From the NCBI RefSeq assembly GCF_000964225.1, contig NZ_BAMZ01000082.1, positions 104,570-168,569 of the forward strand: a DNA stretch of 64,000 nucleotides, in the 5' to 3' direction. This DNA comes from Acetobacter syzygii (GTDB lineage: Bacteria > Pseudomonadota > Alphaproteobacteria > Acetobacterales > Acetobacteraceae). Made by a program: the position numbers and the translations under genes. The notes under the pieces are model-generated. The model ran no database searches. It saw only the letters and a list, made by a program, of their open reading frames with translations, and had not been told where the DNA came from. Below, one piece after another: positions 18,177 to 28,047 of this stretch; position 1 is the first letter of the stretch, and each line of letters starts with the position of its first letter.

Positions 18177-21100
18177 AGCTGGCAACCATACCCGCCCATC
18201 TGCCATTTCTGGACCAGCTAGCCGCGCGGTGGATTGCCGCAGCAGGCCACGACCCGGAGGCTATGGGGGAGGGCACAATTGTTCTGCCCGGCCGCCGTGC
18301 AGCCCGTGCATTGACCGAAGCCTTTTTGCGGCAGATGGATGGGCGCAGTATGCTCCTGCCCCGCATTATGCCCATTGGCGCTTTGGATGAGACGGAACTT
18401 GGCCTGTCCGTCTGTGGCGGGGGAGATGCGCTGTCGCTCCCGCCCGCCGTACCGGCCATGACCCGGCTGGCAGTGCTGACAGTGCTTGTTTTAAAGGCGG
18501 ATCGGGCCTTTGGAACCCGCCCCACACTGGATCAGGCATGGCCACTGGCCCGCGCGCTGGCGGAATTGATGGACGAGGCAGAGTGGGCGGGTGTTAATCT
18601 GCTCGAACGCCTGCCCGATGCCGTGCAGGAAAACTTTGCCGAACACTGGCAGATCATCCTCAATTTTTTGAAGATTGTTACCGGGGAATGGCCCTCGTGG
18701 CTGCAAAGTCAGGGGTTGATCAACCCGGTAGCCCGTCAGGTGGCTTTGCTGGCTTCTCAGGCCCGGTTGTGGCGGAGCATGGGGGAGCAGGGGCACACCG
18801 CACCATTATGGGCTGCGGGGTTTACCCATGCCATGGCGCCCACGGCGGAGGCCTTGCGGGCCATTCTGTCCTGCCCGGGGGGGAAGGTTATTTTGCCCGG
18901 GCTGGATATGCTGATGCCCGAGGACGTGTTCAGTTCCTTGCCCGATAGCCACCCACAGGCCGGGATGAGCCATCTGCTGGCAGCACTGGAGACCCGGCGG
19001 CAGGATGTGCAGGTATGGGGTGCAGCCGGTGGCCAGCCAGAACGCGCGGCCGTGTTGTCACGCGTTATGCTGCCTGCTGCTGCACTGGATGACTGGTCAA
19101 AGCCCGGCCCGGTAGAGCTTGCGCATGTTAGCCGGTTTGAGGCCGCAGACCAGCAGGAAGAGGCTGTGGCGATCAGCATGATCATGCGTGACGCCATTGA
19201 ACAGCCCGGCCATCGTGTGGCGCTGGTCACGCCCGACAGGGGGCTGGCCGCCCGTGTGGCCACGGAACTGGAGCGCTGGGGCATTCTGGCTGATGATAGT
19301 GCAGGAGCCACGCTGGCAGATACGCCAGCCGCAGTGCTGCTGCGGCTGGTTGCCCAGATGGTGGACAGCCGGTTTACACCAGTGGCTCTGTTGTCCGTGC
19401 TCAAACATCCTTTGGTGGCCTGTGGTCTTGCACCGGGGGTGTGCCGCGCTTCCGCCCGTCTGCTTGAGCGCGCGGTGTTACGTGGCCCATCGCCCGCGCC
19501 GGGTTTTGCAGGGCTGTGTGCTGCGGTCAGGGACAGGCAGGAACCAAAGCGGGAAAAAGATCGCCAGCGTCTAACGGAGGGCGAGAGCGCGGACCGCCCC
19601 TTTGGCCCCGAACCTTTGCCAGACTTCATGGCGCGCCTGGCATGGTGCTTCGAGCCTGTACTGGGCTGGGATCAGGCTGAAGGCGCAGTGCAGGCTGGTG
19701 TGGGGGAGATGCAGCATCAGGCCAGCGTACCAGACCTGCTCGAAGCCCTTGTGGCGACTGTGGAACGCCTTGCTGCCTCGGAGGAGGAGAACGCCACAAC
19801 CCGCCTGTGGAAAGGGGAAGATGGCAGCCTGCTGGCATCCCGCCTGAGCGAGTTGATGCTGGCAACCGATGTGCTGCCACCCCAGCTACCCGCAGTGCTG
19901 GATGGGCTGTTAACAGCCGTTCTGGCGCAGGAGCGCGTTCCCACCCGCAGGGGGAACAACCCACAGGCCCTGCACCCGCGTGTGTTAATCTGGGGTCTGT
20001 TCGAAGCCCGCCTGCAAACGGCGGAAACCGTTATTCTGGGTGGTCTGTCCGAAGGGGTGTGGCCCCCTGCGCCCGATGCCGGACCGTGGATGAGCCGCCC
20101 CATGCGCAAGCGGGTTGGCCTGCCACCGCCCGAACAGGTGGTAGGGCAGGCTGCGCACGATTTTTTTGCCATGGCTACGGCGGCGGAGCGGGTTGTTCTT
20201 TCCTCCTCCCGCAGGCGGGAGGGCGCGCCAGTGGTGCCAGCGCGCTGGTTAACCCGGCTGGATGCGTTTTTGGCCGGGTGGGGTGGGCAGGTGCCTGAGC
20301 ATCCGGTTCTGTCCTGGCTGGCACAGCTGGATCAGCCGGAGGGACCGGCAGTGCCCGTTGCTCCTCCTCGCCCCATGCCAGATGTGGCTTTGCGCCCCCG
20401 CCGCCTGAGCGTGACGGAAATTGAAACATGGATGCGTGACCCCTACGCGATTTATGCCCGCCATATTCTGCGCCTTGAGCCACTCGCGGAGCTGGAGGAA
20501 GGGGCAGATGCTTCCGATTATGGCATGATCGTGCATGAGGCGCTGGAGCGCTGGGTTAAAACCCACGGAGTGACCTGGCCGGAAAACGCGGAGCAGAAGC
20601 TGGTGGAGGTGTTCAAAACCACTCTTGCCAGCCATGCTCTTCGTCCGGCTTTGCAGGCATGGTGGGCGCCCCGGCTGGAGCGGATTGCAGGCTGGGTTGC
20701 ACAGGCGGAGCAGAAGCGGCGGGAAACCCACGGTCAGCCACAGGCCATTCTGACCGAAATTACAGGCAGCGTGCTTGTTCCCCACGCACCGGGTGGGGCG
20801 TTCCGTCTGGTTGGCCGGGCAGACCGGGTGGAACTGGGCGCGCAGGGGCGCGTGGTCGTGCAGGATTACAAGACGGGTATGCTCCCATCCATGCGCGATG
20901 TGTTGTCTGGCTGGAGCCCGCAACTACCGCTGGAAGCCGCCATGCTACTGCGGGGCGGGTTTGAGGCCGCACCCAATGTGGCGGATATCGGTGGGCTGGT
21001 TTACTGGCGGCTGACCGGCGGGGCAGAGCCGGGGGAGGAGGTCGCTGTGGCTTCCAGGGATTATCCCAGCCTGACGGACCTGGCTGAACAGACATGGGCA

Positions 21101-21250
21101 AGTCTGCTGGCCCGCATTGCTGCGTACGATAACGCAGCACAACCCTATCTGTCCCACCCGCATCCGGGACAGGAGCCACGGTTTGCGGATTACGCCCGTC
21201 TGGCCCGTGTGCCGGAGTGGAACACAGGGCGCACGGAGAGCGACGTATGA
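18173..21250 (+). CDS. addB: Double-strand break repair protein AddB
   Basis: AddB is the second subunit of the AddAB helicase-nuclease that resects double-strand ends for RecA (the RecBCD equivalent). The 1025-residue protein has a UvrD-like N-terminal half without a usable Walker A (LPGRRAARALTEAFLRQ), as expected for the alphaproteobacterial AddB family. The C-terminal PD-(D/E)XK nuclease shows DYGMIVHEALERW (about 783-795) and VVVQDYKTGMLPS (about 894-906). It overlaps tsaE by 4 bases and addA by 4 bases (ATGA). Confidence 0.94.
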   Translation: MKLATIPAHLPFLDQLAARWIAAAGHDPEAMGEGTIVLPGRRAARALTEAFLRQMDGRSMLLPRIMPIGALDETELGLSVCGGGDALSLPPAVPAMTRLAVLTVLVLKADRAFGTRPTLDQAWPLARALAELMDEAEWAGVNLLERLPDAVQENFAEHWQIILNFLKIVTGEWPSWLQSQGLINPVARQVALLASQARLWRSMGEQGHTAPLWAAGFTHAMAPTAEALRAILSCPGGKVILPGLDMLMPEDVFSSLPDSHPQAGMSHLLAALETRRQDVQVWGAAGGQPERAAVLSRVMLPAAALDDWSKPGPVELAHVSRFEAADQQEEAVAISMIMRDAIEQPGHRVALVTPDRGLAARVATELERWGILADDSAGATLADTPAAVLLRLVAQMVDSRFTPVALLSVLKHPLVACGLAPGVCRASARLLERAVLRGPSPAPGFAGLCAAVRDRQEPKREKDRQRLTEGESADRPFGPEPLPDFMARLAWCFEPVLGWDQAEGAVQAGVGEMQHQASVPDLLEALVATVERLAASEEENATTRLWKGEDGSLLASRLSELMLATDVLPPQLPAVLDGLLTAVLAQERVPTRRGNNPQALHPRVLIWGLFEARLQTAETVILGGLSEGVWPPAPDAGPWMSRPMRKRVGLPPPEQVVGQAAHDFFAMATAAERVVLSSSRRREGAPVVPARWLTRLDAFLAGWGGQVPEHPVLSWLAQLDQPEGPAVPVAPPRPMPDVALRPRRLSVTEIETWMRDPYAIYARHILRLEPLAELEEGADASDYGMIVHEALERWVKTHGVTWPENAEQKLVEVFKTTLASHALRPALQAWWAPRLERIAGWVAQAEQKRRETHGQPQAILTEITGSVLVPHAPGGAFRLVGRADRVELGAQGRVVVQDYKTGMLPSMRDVLSGWSPQLPLEAAMLLRGGFEAAPNVADIGGLVYWRLTGGAEPGEEVAVASRDYPSLTDLAEQTWASLLARIAAYDNAAQPYLSHPHPGQEPRFADYARLARVPEWNTGRTESDV

Positions 21251-24200
21251 CCACCAAGACCGCTCACGGCGCATTGCACACCGCTATTGAACAGGCCAAC
21301 CAGCAGCAGGCCATGGCATCGGACCCTACGGCATCCGTTTTTGTGTCGGCTTCGGCTGGGAGTGGCAAAACCAAACTGCTGATCGACCGTCTGCTCCGGC
21401 TGATGTTGCCCCGGGTAGAAGCAGACGGCACCCTTGTGCCCGGCAGCGAGCCAGCACGCATTCTGTGCCTGACCTTTACCAAGGCAGCTGCTGCGGAAAT
21501 GGCCATTCGCCTGCAAACCCGCCTTGGCCGGTGGGTTACGCTGGCGGATGACCGGCTGGATGCAGAGCTTGCAGCCTTGTTCGTTCCCTGCACACAGCAG
21601 ACCCGGCGCAAGGCGCGTGCGCTGTTTGCCGAGGTACTGGACCTGCCCGGTGGTATGCGGATTGGCACCATCCATGCGTTCTGCCAGTCGTTGTTACGGC
21701 GTTTCCCGCTTGAAGCCTCCATGAACCCGCATTTTACGGTCATGGAAGAAACCGATGCGGCTTTAGCCCTGCAAAGCTGTGTGGAAACGGTTCTCGGCGG
21801 GCAGGCGCCCAGTACGGTGGCTCCCTTGGCCGGGCAGATCGGGTTGGGAGATTTTATTGCGCTGGCAGGCACCTTGCGCCGGGCCGAACGCGCGCAGGCC
21901 GCACGGGCACTGGTCAGCACACAGCCCGAGCAGGCACAGGCTCTGCTGTGCCGGGTGCTCCAGTTGCCCCCAACGGCCCTGCTCCATTCAGATGATGCCG
22001 TTTTGCAGGCGGCCTGCACGGAGTTTCCAACCGAGGCCACTTTGCGTACGCACTTACCCGTACTGGTTGCCGAAGGGTCTGCCACCGTTAAGGACAATGT
22101 GCAGACCCTGCTGGACTGGCTGGCCCTGCCACCGCAGGAGCGGGCCAGCCAGTGGAGCGTGTGGCGCAATGGCCTGCTGACCAAGGATGGCAAGCTGCGT
22201 AGCCGTGGCCTGTTGTCCGCCAAACTGGCGGAAAAACATACAACGCTGGCCGATGCGCTGCAAAAAGAGGCCGAGCGCATTGTGGCGGTGGAAGAGGGCA
22301 TGAACGCCCGGCAGCTGGCGCGTCTGGGAACTGCGCTGCTTAAAATGGCCGCTCCCGTTGCCAATCTGTTTGACCAGCGCAAGGCCATGCAGGGGCAGAT
22401 GGAGTATGATGATCTGATCCACCGCACCCTTTCGCTCCTGCGGGAGCCGGGGGCGGCATGGGTGCTGTACAAGCTGGATGGGGGCATAGACCATCTGCTG
22501 CTGGATGAGGTGCAGGATACATCCCCCGAACAATGGCGGATTGCGGGTGATCTGACCGAAGAGTTTTTTGCCGGTGAGGGCGCAAGGAGCGAGGAGCAAA
22601 ATCCGCGTACCGTATTTGCAGTCGGGGACTACAAACAGTCCATCTACGGTTTTCAGGGGGCAGACCCGGAGGCATTCCAGAGCTGGCGGACCCGTTTCAA
22701 GCAGCGCGCACAGGGTGCAGGGCTGCCGTGGCGGGAGCCGGAACTTACGGTTTCCTTCCGCTCCACGGCGCCGGTTCTGCAACTGGTTGATGCTGTATTT
22801 GCCGATGCACAGGCCGCCCAAGGGGTGGCGGAGGAGCAGGGGCGGTCCATGCAGCATATTACCGCCCGCCCCGGGCAGGGGGGGCGCGTAGAGCTCTGGC
22901 CACTGGCAGAAGCCGAAGGCGCGGAGGAAAGCATAAGCCCGTGGGAGCCTCCGGCCGAAAACGCGACCCGCCAGAGCCCAAGGCAGAAACTCGCCGATGC
23001 CTTGGCCAGCGCAATCGCGCACGAACTGGCTGCCTCCCCCATGCAGGGGCAAAAACCCCTGACTCCAGCCGATGTGCTGGTACTGGTTCCGCGCCGATCC
23101 TCCTTTGTGCCGTTGCTGGTGCGTGCGCTTAAAGGGCACAACATTCCGGTGGCAACGCTTGTGCGTACAGGTCTGGCAGACCAGCTGGCAGTGCAGGACC
23201 TTATGGCCCTGTGTGCGGCCCTGCTGCTCCCGCAGGATGACCTGACCCTGGCCTGTGTGCTCACATCCCCCCTTGGTGGACTGTCGGATGATAGCATGAT
23301 GGCGCTTGCCGTAGGGCGTGCGCCCGGGGTGCCTCTGTGGTCCACCTTGCGCGAGCGGCACATGCAGCGGCCGGAGTGGGCACAGGCGTGGCAGATGCTC
23401 AATACCTTGTTTGGCAGGGTGGATTACCTGACCCCGTATGAACTGCTGGGTGCGGCCCTTGGCCAGCAGGGGGGGCGTGCACGCCTGCTGGCGCGGCTGG
23501 GGCCGGATGCGGCAGAACCTATAGACGAACTGCTCTCCGCCGCCTTGCGGTATCAGGAGCAGCATCCGCCATCCCTACAAGGGTTTCTGCACTGGCTCCG
23601 TCATTCGGAGGAAACCGTAAAGCGTGAGGCCGAGGCCGGAGGCAACGCCGTGCGGGTAATGACGGCGCATGGCTCCAAGGGGTTACAGGCCCGTCTGGTC
23701 ATTCTGCCCGATACGGTTGGCACGCCACGATTTGAGGACCGGCTGTTCTGGGCGCAGGATCAGCAGACAGGGGTGGATGTTCCGCTCTATGTGCCGCGCA
23801 ATGCGCTGTCTGTGGGGTTAACCCGCAGCCTGTACGAAAGTATGCGGCAAAAGGCGATAGAGGAATATAATCGCCTGCTTTATGTGGCTTTGACCCGTGC
23901 CGCTGACCGGCTTGTGGTGTGCGGGTGGAAGCCCGGCCGCACCGTGCCGCCGGAAAGCTGGTACGAACGCTGTCGTCTGGGGTTTGAGCGCGCCGGGGCA
24001 GAGGTGCGGGACTGGAGCCTGGGTGACTGGCCGGGTAAAATGCTGGTGCTGGAGGAACAGGCCGCACCTGCCCGGAATGTGCCAGCCCCAGTGGCCAGTC
24101 CCACCAGCGGGCAGGCCGGGTCCGTAGCTCCGGCATGTGTGCAGGGGTTACCCGGTTGGGTAGGGCAGGCTCCCCTGTGGCGGTCCAGCCCACCAGTGGC

Positions 24201-24840
24201 TGAAGGCCCTCTGGCTCGCCCTCTGGCTCCGAGCAGGCCGGACGATACCATGCTTGGCCCATTGCCCCCTGCGCGCTCGCCACTGGATGTGGTTGCGGTG
24301 ACTCCCGCCAAAGCGCGGGAGGCCGCGTTCCGTAAGGGCAATCTGGTACATTCGCTGTTGCAGTTTTTGCCGGAGCACCCGGCCGCCACGCAGGAGGCGC
24401 TGGCCCAAAGCTGGCTGGCCCGCCCTGCCTCCGGCCTAAGCACGGAGGAAGCAGCCCACCTTGCCGCACAGATTGTGGCCGTGCTGCGTATGCCAGAACT
24501 GGTGGATCTGTTTACCCCCCATGCCCGGGCCGAGCAGCGGCTGGCCGGTGTTGCAGGGGAGCAGGTTATTGTGGGGCAGGTGGACCGTATGTGCGTTCTG
24601 CCCGACCGGGTTGTGGTGTGCGATTATAAAAGTGGTCGCCACGCGCCACGCACGGTGGCGCAAACGCCGGTGCTATATTTGCGCCAGATGGCCGCTTACC
24701 GGGCTTTGCTGCAAGGACTTTGGCCGGGCCGGGAGGTGGTTTGCGTTCTGGTCTGGACCGAGGTGCCGCGTGCAGACCTGCTGCCTGCCACACTGCTGGA
24801 CCGCCACGCACCGAAGCCGCACGGTGGGTTGGCATCTTGA
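21247..24840 (+). CDS. addA: Double-strand break repair helicase AddA
   Basis: A UvrD-type helicase and nuclease subunit of AddAB, 1197 residues. It shows Walker A VSASAGSGKTKLL (about 33-45), motif Ia LTFTKAAAAEM, motif II LLLDEVQDTSPEQW (about 417), motif III VGDYKQSIYGFQGAD, motif V/VI in MTAHGSKGLQARLVILPD and LLYVALTRAADRLVVCG, and the C-terminal nuclease motif VVVCDYKSGRHAP (about 1122). ATG 21247 overlaps the addB stop and begins the family N-terminus; an upstream in-frame ATG at 21217 lies inside addB. trxA follows after 129 featureless bases. Confidence 0.96.
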   Translation: MTTKTAHGALHTAIEQANQQQAMASDPTASVFVSASAGSGKTKLLIDRLLRLMLPRVEADGTLVPGSEPARILCLTFTKAAAAEMAIRLQTRLGRWVTLADDRLDAELAALFVPCTQQTRRKARALFAEVLDLPGGMRIGTIHAFCQSLLRRFPLEASMNPHFTVMEETDAALALQSCVETVLGGQAPSTVAPLAGQIGLGDFIALAGTLRRAERAQAARALVSTQPEQAQALLCRVLQLPPTALLHSDDAVLQAACTEFPTEATLRTHLPVLVAEGSATVKDNVQTLLDWLALPPQERASQWSVWRNGLLTKDGKLRSRGLLSAKLAEKHTTLADALQKEAERIVAVEEGMNARQLARLGTALLKMAAPVANLFDQRKAMQGQMEYDDLIHRTLSLLREPGAAWVLYKLDGGIDHLLLDEVQDTSPEQWRIAGDLTEEFFAGEGARSEEQNPRTVFAVGDYKQSIYGFQGADPEAFQSWRTRFKQRAQGAGLPWREPELTVSFRSTAPVLQLVDAVFADAQAAQGVAEEQGRSMQHITARPGQGGRVELWPLAEAEGAEESISPWEPPAENATRQSPRQKLADALASAIAHELAASPMQGQKPLTPADVLVLVPRRSSFVPLLVRALKGHNIPVATLVRTGLADQLAVQDLMALCAALLLPQDDLTLACVLTSPLGGLSDDSMMALAVGRAPGVPLWSTLRERHMQRPEWAQAWQMLNTLFGRVDYLTPYELLGAALGQQGGRARLLARLGPDAAEPIDELLSAALRYQEQHPPSLQGFLHWLRHSEETVKREAEAGGNAVRVMTAHGSKGLQARLVILPDTVGTPRFEDRLFWAQDQQTGVDVPLYVPRNALSVGLTRSLYESMRQKAIEEYNRLLYVALTRAADRLVVCGWKPGRTVPPESWYERCRLGFERAGAEVRDWSLGDWPGKMLVLEEQAAPARNVPAPVASPTSGQAGSVAPACVQGLPGWVGQAPLWRSSPPVAEGPLARPLAPSRPDDTMLGPLPPARSPLDVVAVTPAKAREAAFRKGNLVHSLLQFLPEHPAATQEALAQSWLARPASGLSTEEAAHLAAQIVAVLRMPELVDLFTPHARAEQRLAGVAGEQVIVGQVDRMCVLPDRVVVCDYKSGRHAPRTVAQTPVLYLRQMAAYRALLQGLWPGREVVCVLVWTEVPRADLLPATLLDRHAPKPHGGLAS

Positions 24841-24969
24841 CCACGGCGCACGCCGCCTTAAGTGTTAGGTAACCCCGGTCTGGTGGTGCGCACCCCATGG
24901 TCCGCACGACAGGGCCTGATTTGATGGACAGCTTGTGGTGCTCCAGCACCCAGCAGAAGGAAACCAGTC

Positions 24970-25296
24970 ATGAGTGAACATACGCTTGCTGTCAGCGATT
25001 CCAGCTTTGATTCCGCCGTGCTCAAGGCATCTGGCCTTGTTCTGGTGGATTTTTGGGCGGAATGGTGTGGTCCGTGCAAAATGATCGGCCCGGCGCTGGA
25101 AGAAATTGGCAAGGACATGCAGGGCAAGGTTACGGTCGCAAAGATCAATATTGATGACAACCCTGTAACACCCAACACCTATGGTGTCCGTTCCATTCCC
25201 ACCCTTATGCTGGTGCGTGATGGCAAGGTGGTGGACACAAAGGTCGGTGCCCTGCCCAAAAGCCAGCTTAAGGCATGGGTTGAAGGCGCTCTTTAA
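24970..25296 (+). CDS. trxA: Thioredoxin TrxA
   Basis: A classical 108-residue thioredoxin that supplies reducing equivalents to ribonucleotide reductase and other cytosolic proteins. The active site WCGPC is at residues 32-36, the buried Asp is in VLVDFWAEW, and the cis-proline is in VRSIPTLMLV. The start is preceded by AGAAGGAAACC. Its place after addAB is common in alphaproteobacteria. A structured terminator candidate follows. Confidence 0.97.
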   Translation: MSEHTLAVSDSSFDSAVLKASGLVLVDFWAEWCGPCKMIGPALEEIGKDMQGKVTVAKINIDDNPVTPNTYGVRSIPTLMLVRDGKVVDTKVGALPKSQLKAWVEGAL

Positions 25297-25297
25297 A

Positions 25298-25367
25298 CCC
25301 CTCTGGAACACGGGCGGAGGGGGCGCGTTCAGTCTGCGCCACCTTGCCCGGACAGGGGCTGTTTTTT
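25298..25367 (+). terminator. Composite hairpin terminator after trxA
   Basis: Nested complementary arms are visible (CCCCT 25298-25302 with AGGGG 25354-25358, CGGGC 25311-25315 with GCCCG 25346-25350, GGCGC 25322-25326 with GCGCC 25336-25340), followed by TTTTTT at 25362-25367. The fold is long and imperfect, so confidence is moderate. Confidence 0.45.
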
Positions 25368-25462
25368 CATAATGACTTGGCAGATTGGTGTTGCCCGCGT
25401 AATGCAACCACGCAGGCGGGCAGGGTCCGCGTTGTCAGTTTAGTGCAGTTACAGGGTTCAAA

Positions 25463-26368
25463 ATGAGCTGGATCACCGAATACGTCCGTCCTAAAATCCG
25501 CGGCCTTTTGCGCCGTGATGTGCCGGATAACCTGTGGACCACCTGTGATTCGTGCTCCCAGATGGTTCTGACCAAGGAGCTGCGCAAGGCGCAGAATGTC
25601 TGCCCGCACTGTGGGCACCACATGCGCGTTCTGGTCAATGACCGTCTGGCATGGACCTTTGATAATGGCGAGTTCACCCGTATTGAACTGCCCTTGGCTC
25701 CCGTGGACCCGCTGGGCTTCCGGGACCAGAAAAAATATACCGACCGCCTGAAGGATGCGCGGGCCAAAAGCCATCTGGACGAATCTCTGGTAGTCGCCCA
25801 TGGCACCATTGGCGGGCATAATGCCGTTGTGGGCGTTATGGCGTTTGAATTTATGGCAGGCACCATGGGTGCAGCATTTGGTGAACGGTTTGTGGCTGCT
25901 GCCCGGCTGGCCATTTTGCAAAAATCCCCGCTGGTGGTGTTTACCGCCTCCGGTGGTGCACGGATGCAGGAAGGTGTGATCAGCCTTATGCAAATGCCCC
26001 GTACAACCGTTGCCGTGCAGATGCTGCGCGATGCGGGGCTGCCTTATATTGTGGTGCTGACCAACCCGACCACGGGGGGTGTTACGGCATCCTTCGCCAT
26101 GCTGGGGGATGTGCAGATCGGGGAGCCCAATGCCCTGATCGGCTTTGCCGGTCCCCGCGTTATTCAGGACACCGTGCGTGAGAAGCTGCCAGAAGGCTTC
26201 CAGCGGTCCGAATATCTGGTCGAACACGGTATGCTGGACATGGTTGTGGCCCGCAAGGATCTGCCAGCCACTCTGGCGCGCCTGATCGGGCTGCTCACCC
26301 ATGCACCAGCCGATGTTAAAGCACCGCCGCCCAAGGCTGTTGCCACCCCTGCCGCTGCTGCCGAGTAA
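25463..26368 (+). CDS. accD: Acetyl-CoA carboxylase carboxyltransferase subunit beta AccD
   Basis: AccD, with AccA, transfers the carboxyl group from biotin to acetyl-CoA, making malonyl-CoA for fatty acid synthesis. Of 301 residues, the N-terminal zinc ribbon has Cys28, Cys31, Cys47 and Cys50 (TCDSC ... CPHC). The crotonase-like core carries [38 protein letters not shown] and [13 protein letters not shown]. The C-terminus is an Ala/Pro tail. folC begins eight bases after the stop, the same accD-folC pairing seen in many bacteria. Confidence 0.97.
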   Translation: MSWITEYVRPKIRGLLRRDVPDNLWTTCDSCSQMVLTKELRKAQNVCPHCGHHMRVLVNDRLAWTFDNGEFTRIELPLAPVDPLGFRDQKKYTDRLKDARAKSHLDESLVVAHGTIGGHNAVVGVMAFEFMAGTMGAAFGERFVAAARLAILQKSPLVVFTASGGARMQEGVISLMQMPRTTVAVQMLRDAGLPYIVVLTNPTTGGVTASFAMLGDVQIGEPNALIGFAGPRVIQDTVREKLPEGFQRSEYLVEHGMLDMVVARKDLPATLARLIGLLTHAPADVKAPPPKAVATPAAAAE

Positions 26369-26376
26369 AAACACCC

Positions 26377-27726
26377 ATGGTTCAGTCCCCGCCCGGTGCG
26401 CCTTCCCCCGTGCCTGAATTTACTGGTCGCACCGGGGAGGTGCTGCAACGGCTGAACCATCTTTACCCCGCCTTAATTGACCTTTCGCTTGGGCGGCTGG
26501 AGGGGCTACTGGCCCGCCTGGGTAACCCGGAGCGGCAGTTGCCGCCGGTTATCCATGTGGCAGGCACTAACGGCAAAGGCAGCACCTGCGCCACTTTGCG
26601 TGCCATAGCCGAGGCCGCGGGCTGGCGTGTGCATGTTATGACATCTCCCCATCTGGTGGATGTGACCGAACGGTTCCGGATTGCTGGCAGGCTGGTGAGC
26701 GAGACGGAACTGGTGGCAACGCTGGAAGACATTGAGCGGGTCAACAATGGCGCGCCCATTACGGTGTTTGAGGTACTGACAGCCGCAGGCTTTGTGCTGT
26801 TTGCCCGCCACCCGGCAGAACTGGCCATTATAGAGGTCGGGCTTGGTGGGCGGTGCGATGCCACCAATGTACTCCAGCACCCCGCCGCGTGCATTGTAAC
26901 CTCCATCTCGCGCGATCATGAGGCATTTCTGGGGGATTCTCTGGCGGCGATTGCGGCGGAAAAAGCTGGTATTTTTAAACCCGCCGTACCTGCCGTAACC
27001 GGTTTCCAGCCAGATGAGGTCATGCAGGTTCTCGCTGCTCAGGCACAGGCTGTGGGTGCGCCTCTGGCGCGGCGGGGTGTGGAGTGGGATATTGCACCAC
27101 AGACATTGCCCCCGCAGGCAGAAAAACCAGCCGGACTCCGCCTGAACGATGCGCAGGGAATACTGGACCTGCCCATGCCAGCCCTTGCTGGGCCATGGCA
27201 GATGGAAAACGCCGGTCTGGCGGTTGAGGCCCTGCGTCTGTCGGGGCTGAACGTACCACAGGCGGCATGGCAGGGTGTGGGGCATGTGCAGTGGCCTGCG
27301 CGTATGCAGCGCCTGCATGGTGCGCTGGCTGCCCTGCTCCCCGCAGGGTGGGAACTGTGGCTTGATGGCGGGCATAACCCCGGTGCCGGTGCCGCGCTGG
27401 CACAGGAACTGGTGCGCTGGAAAGACCGCCCCCTGCATGTGCTGGTCGGTATGAAGCAGACCAAGGATGCCTCAGGCTTTTTAGGCCCGATTCTCCCTTA
27501 TGCGGATGATCTGTGGGCAATCTGCGAACCTGAACAGCATCTGGCGTTGCCGGTGCAGGCCATTGTGGAGGCTTCTGGCGGTAAGGCGCATATTGGCCCC
27601 ACGCTTGCGCAGGCACTTCATGCGCTTGTGGCGCAGGCTGGCGGCAAGCCCGCCCGGGTGCTTATCTGCGGCAGCCTGTATCTGGCTGGTGTGGCGCTCA
27701 GGCAGGATGGGTGGGTCGCAGCCTGA
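26377..27726 (+). CDS. folC: Bifunctional folylpolyglutamate/dihydrofolate synthase FolC
   Basis: A Mur-ligase-family enzyme that adds glutamate to dihydropteroate and folates. It has 449 residues: the P-loop HVAGTNGKGSTCATLRAI at about 64-81, the TSPHLVDVTERFRI segment, LAIIEVGLGGRCDATNVL, TSISRDHEAFLGDSLAAIAAEKAGIFK, and the C-terminal domain with LDGGHNPGA. Eight bases separate it from accD, so the two are probably co-transcribed. Together with folP it gives two folate-pathway genes in the window. Confidence 0.95.
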   Translation: MVQSPPGAPSPVPEFTGRTGEVLQRLNHLYPALIDLSLGRLEGLLARLGNPERQLPPVIHVAGTNGKGSTCATLRAIAEAAGWRVHVMTSPHLVDVTERFRIAGRLVSETELVATLEDIERVNNGAPITVFEVLTAAGFVLFARHPAELAIIEVGLGGRCDATNVLQHPAACIVTSISRDHEAFLGDSLAAIAAEKAGIFKPAVPAVTGFQPDEVMQVLAAQAQAVGAPLARRGVEWDIAPQTLPPQAEKPAGLRLNDAQGILDLPMPALAGPWQMENAGLAVEALRLSGLNVPQAAWQGVGHVQWPARMQRLHGALAALLPAGWELWLDGGHNPGAGAALAQELVRWKDRPLHVLVGMKQTKDASGFLGPILPYADDLWAICEPEQHLALPVQAIVEASGGKAHIGPTLAQALHALVAQAGGKPARVLICGSLYLAGVALRQDGWVAA

Positions 27727-27832
27727 TCACAGGCTATGCCACAAACCAGCCTGCTGTACGGCTAATGCCCGTGCCCCGGTAGGGTCGGGCTGATGCCGCA
27801 TGAGGCAATAAAACTTTAAAGGGGAGAAAAAG

Positions 27833-27907
27833 TGGTGCCCCCATTCAGATTTGAACTGAAGACCTACCGCTTACAAGGCGGTTGCTCTACCACTGAGCTA
27901 TAAGGGC
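27833..27907 (-). tRNA. tRNA-Thr (anticodon UGU)
   Basis: A complete cloverleaf on the minus strand. Acceptor GCCCTTA/TGGGGGC pairs with two G-U pairs, the D arm is GCTC...GAGC, the anticodon arm ACCGC-CTTGTAA-GCGGT carries anticodon TGT, the T arm is TTCAG-TTCAAAT-CTGAA, the discriminator is A, and CCA is encoded (27833-27835). Length is 75 bases including CCA. It reads ACA, and ACG by wobble. It stands alone between folC and cysS with its own promoter-like sequence. Confidence 0.95.
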
Positions 27908-27934
27908 ACACGCACACATTCTGTGTAAGGCCGG

Positions 27935-27965
27935 ACTATAAGCGATAAAAGGGTAAAAGCGTCAA
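27935..27965 (-). promoter_or_regulatory. Probable sigma-70 promoter of tRNA-Thr(UGU)
   Basis: On the minus strand TTGACG (27965-27960) and TATAGT (27940-27935) are separated by 19 bases. They lie about 28 bases before the tRNA 5' end, a good position for a short leader. The spacing is two bases longer than ideal. Confidence 0.55.
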
Positions 27966-28047
27966 GTCCTGTTTTTTGGAATAATCGCGCTTTTTTTGTC
28001 CCACACACATATTGCATCGTTTTCAACGGTGGCGCATCTAGGCGGAC

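Noticed and set aside
18173..21250. AddB without a usable Walker A motif
   Set aside because: Alphaproteobacterial AddB proteins are expected to have an inactivated helicase site; AddA supplies the motor.
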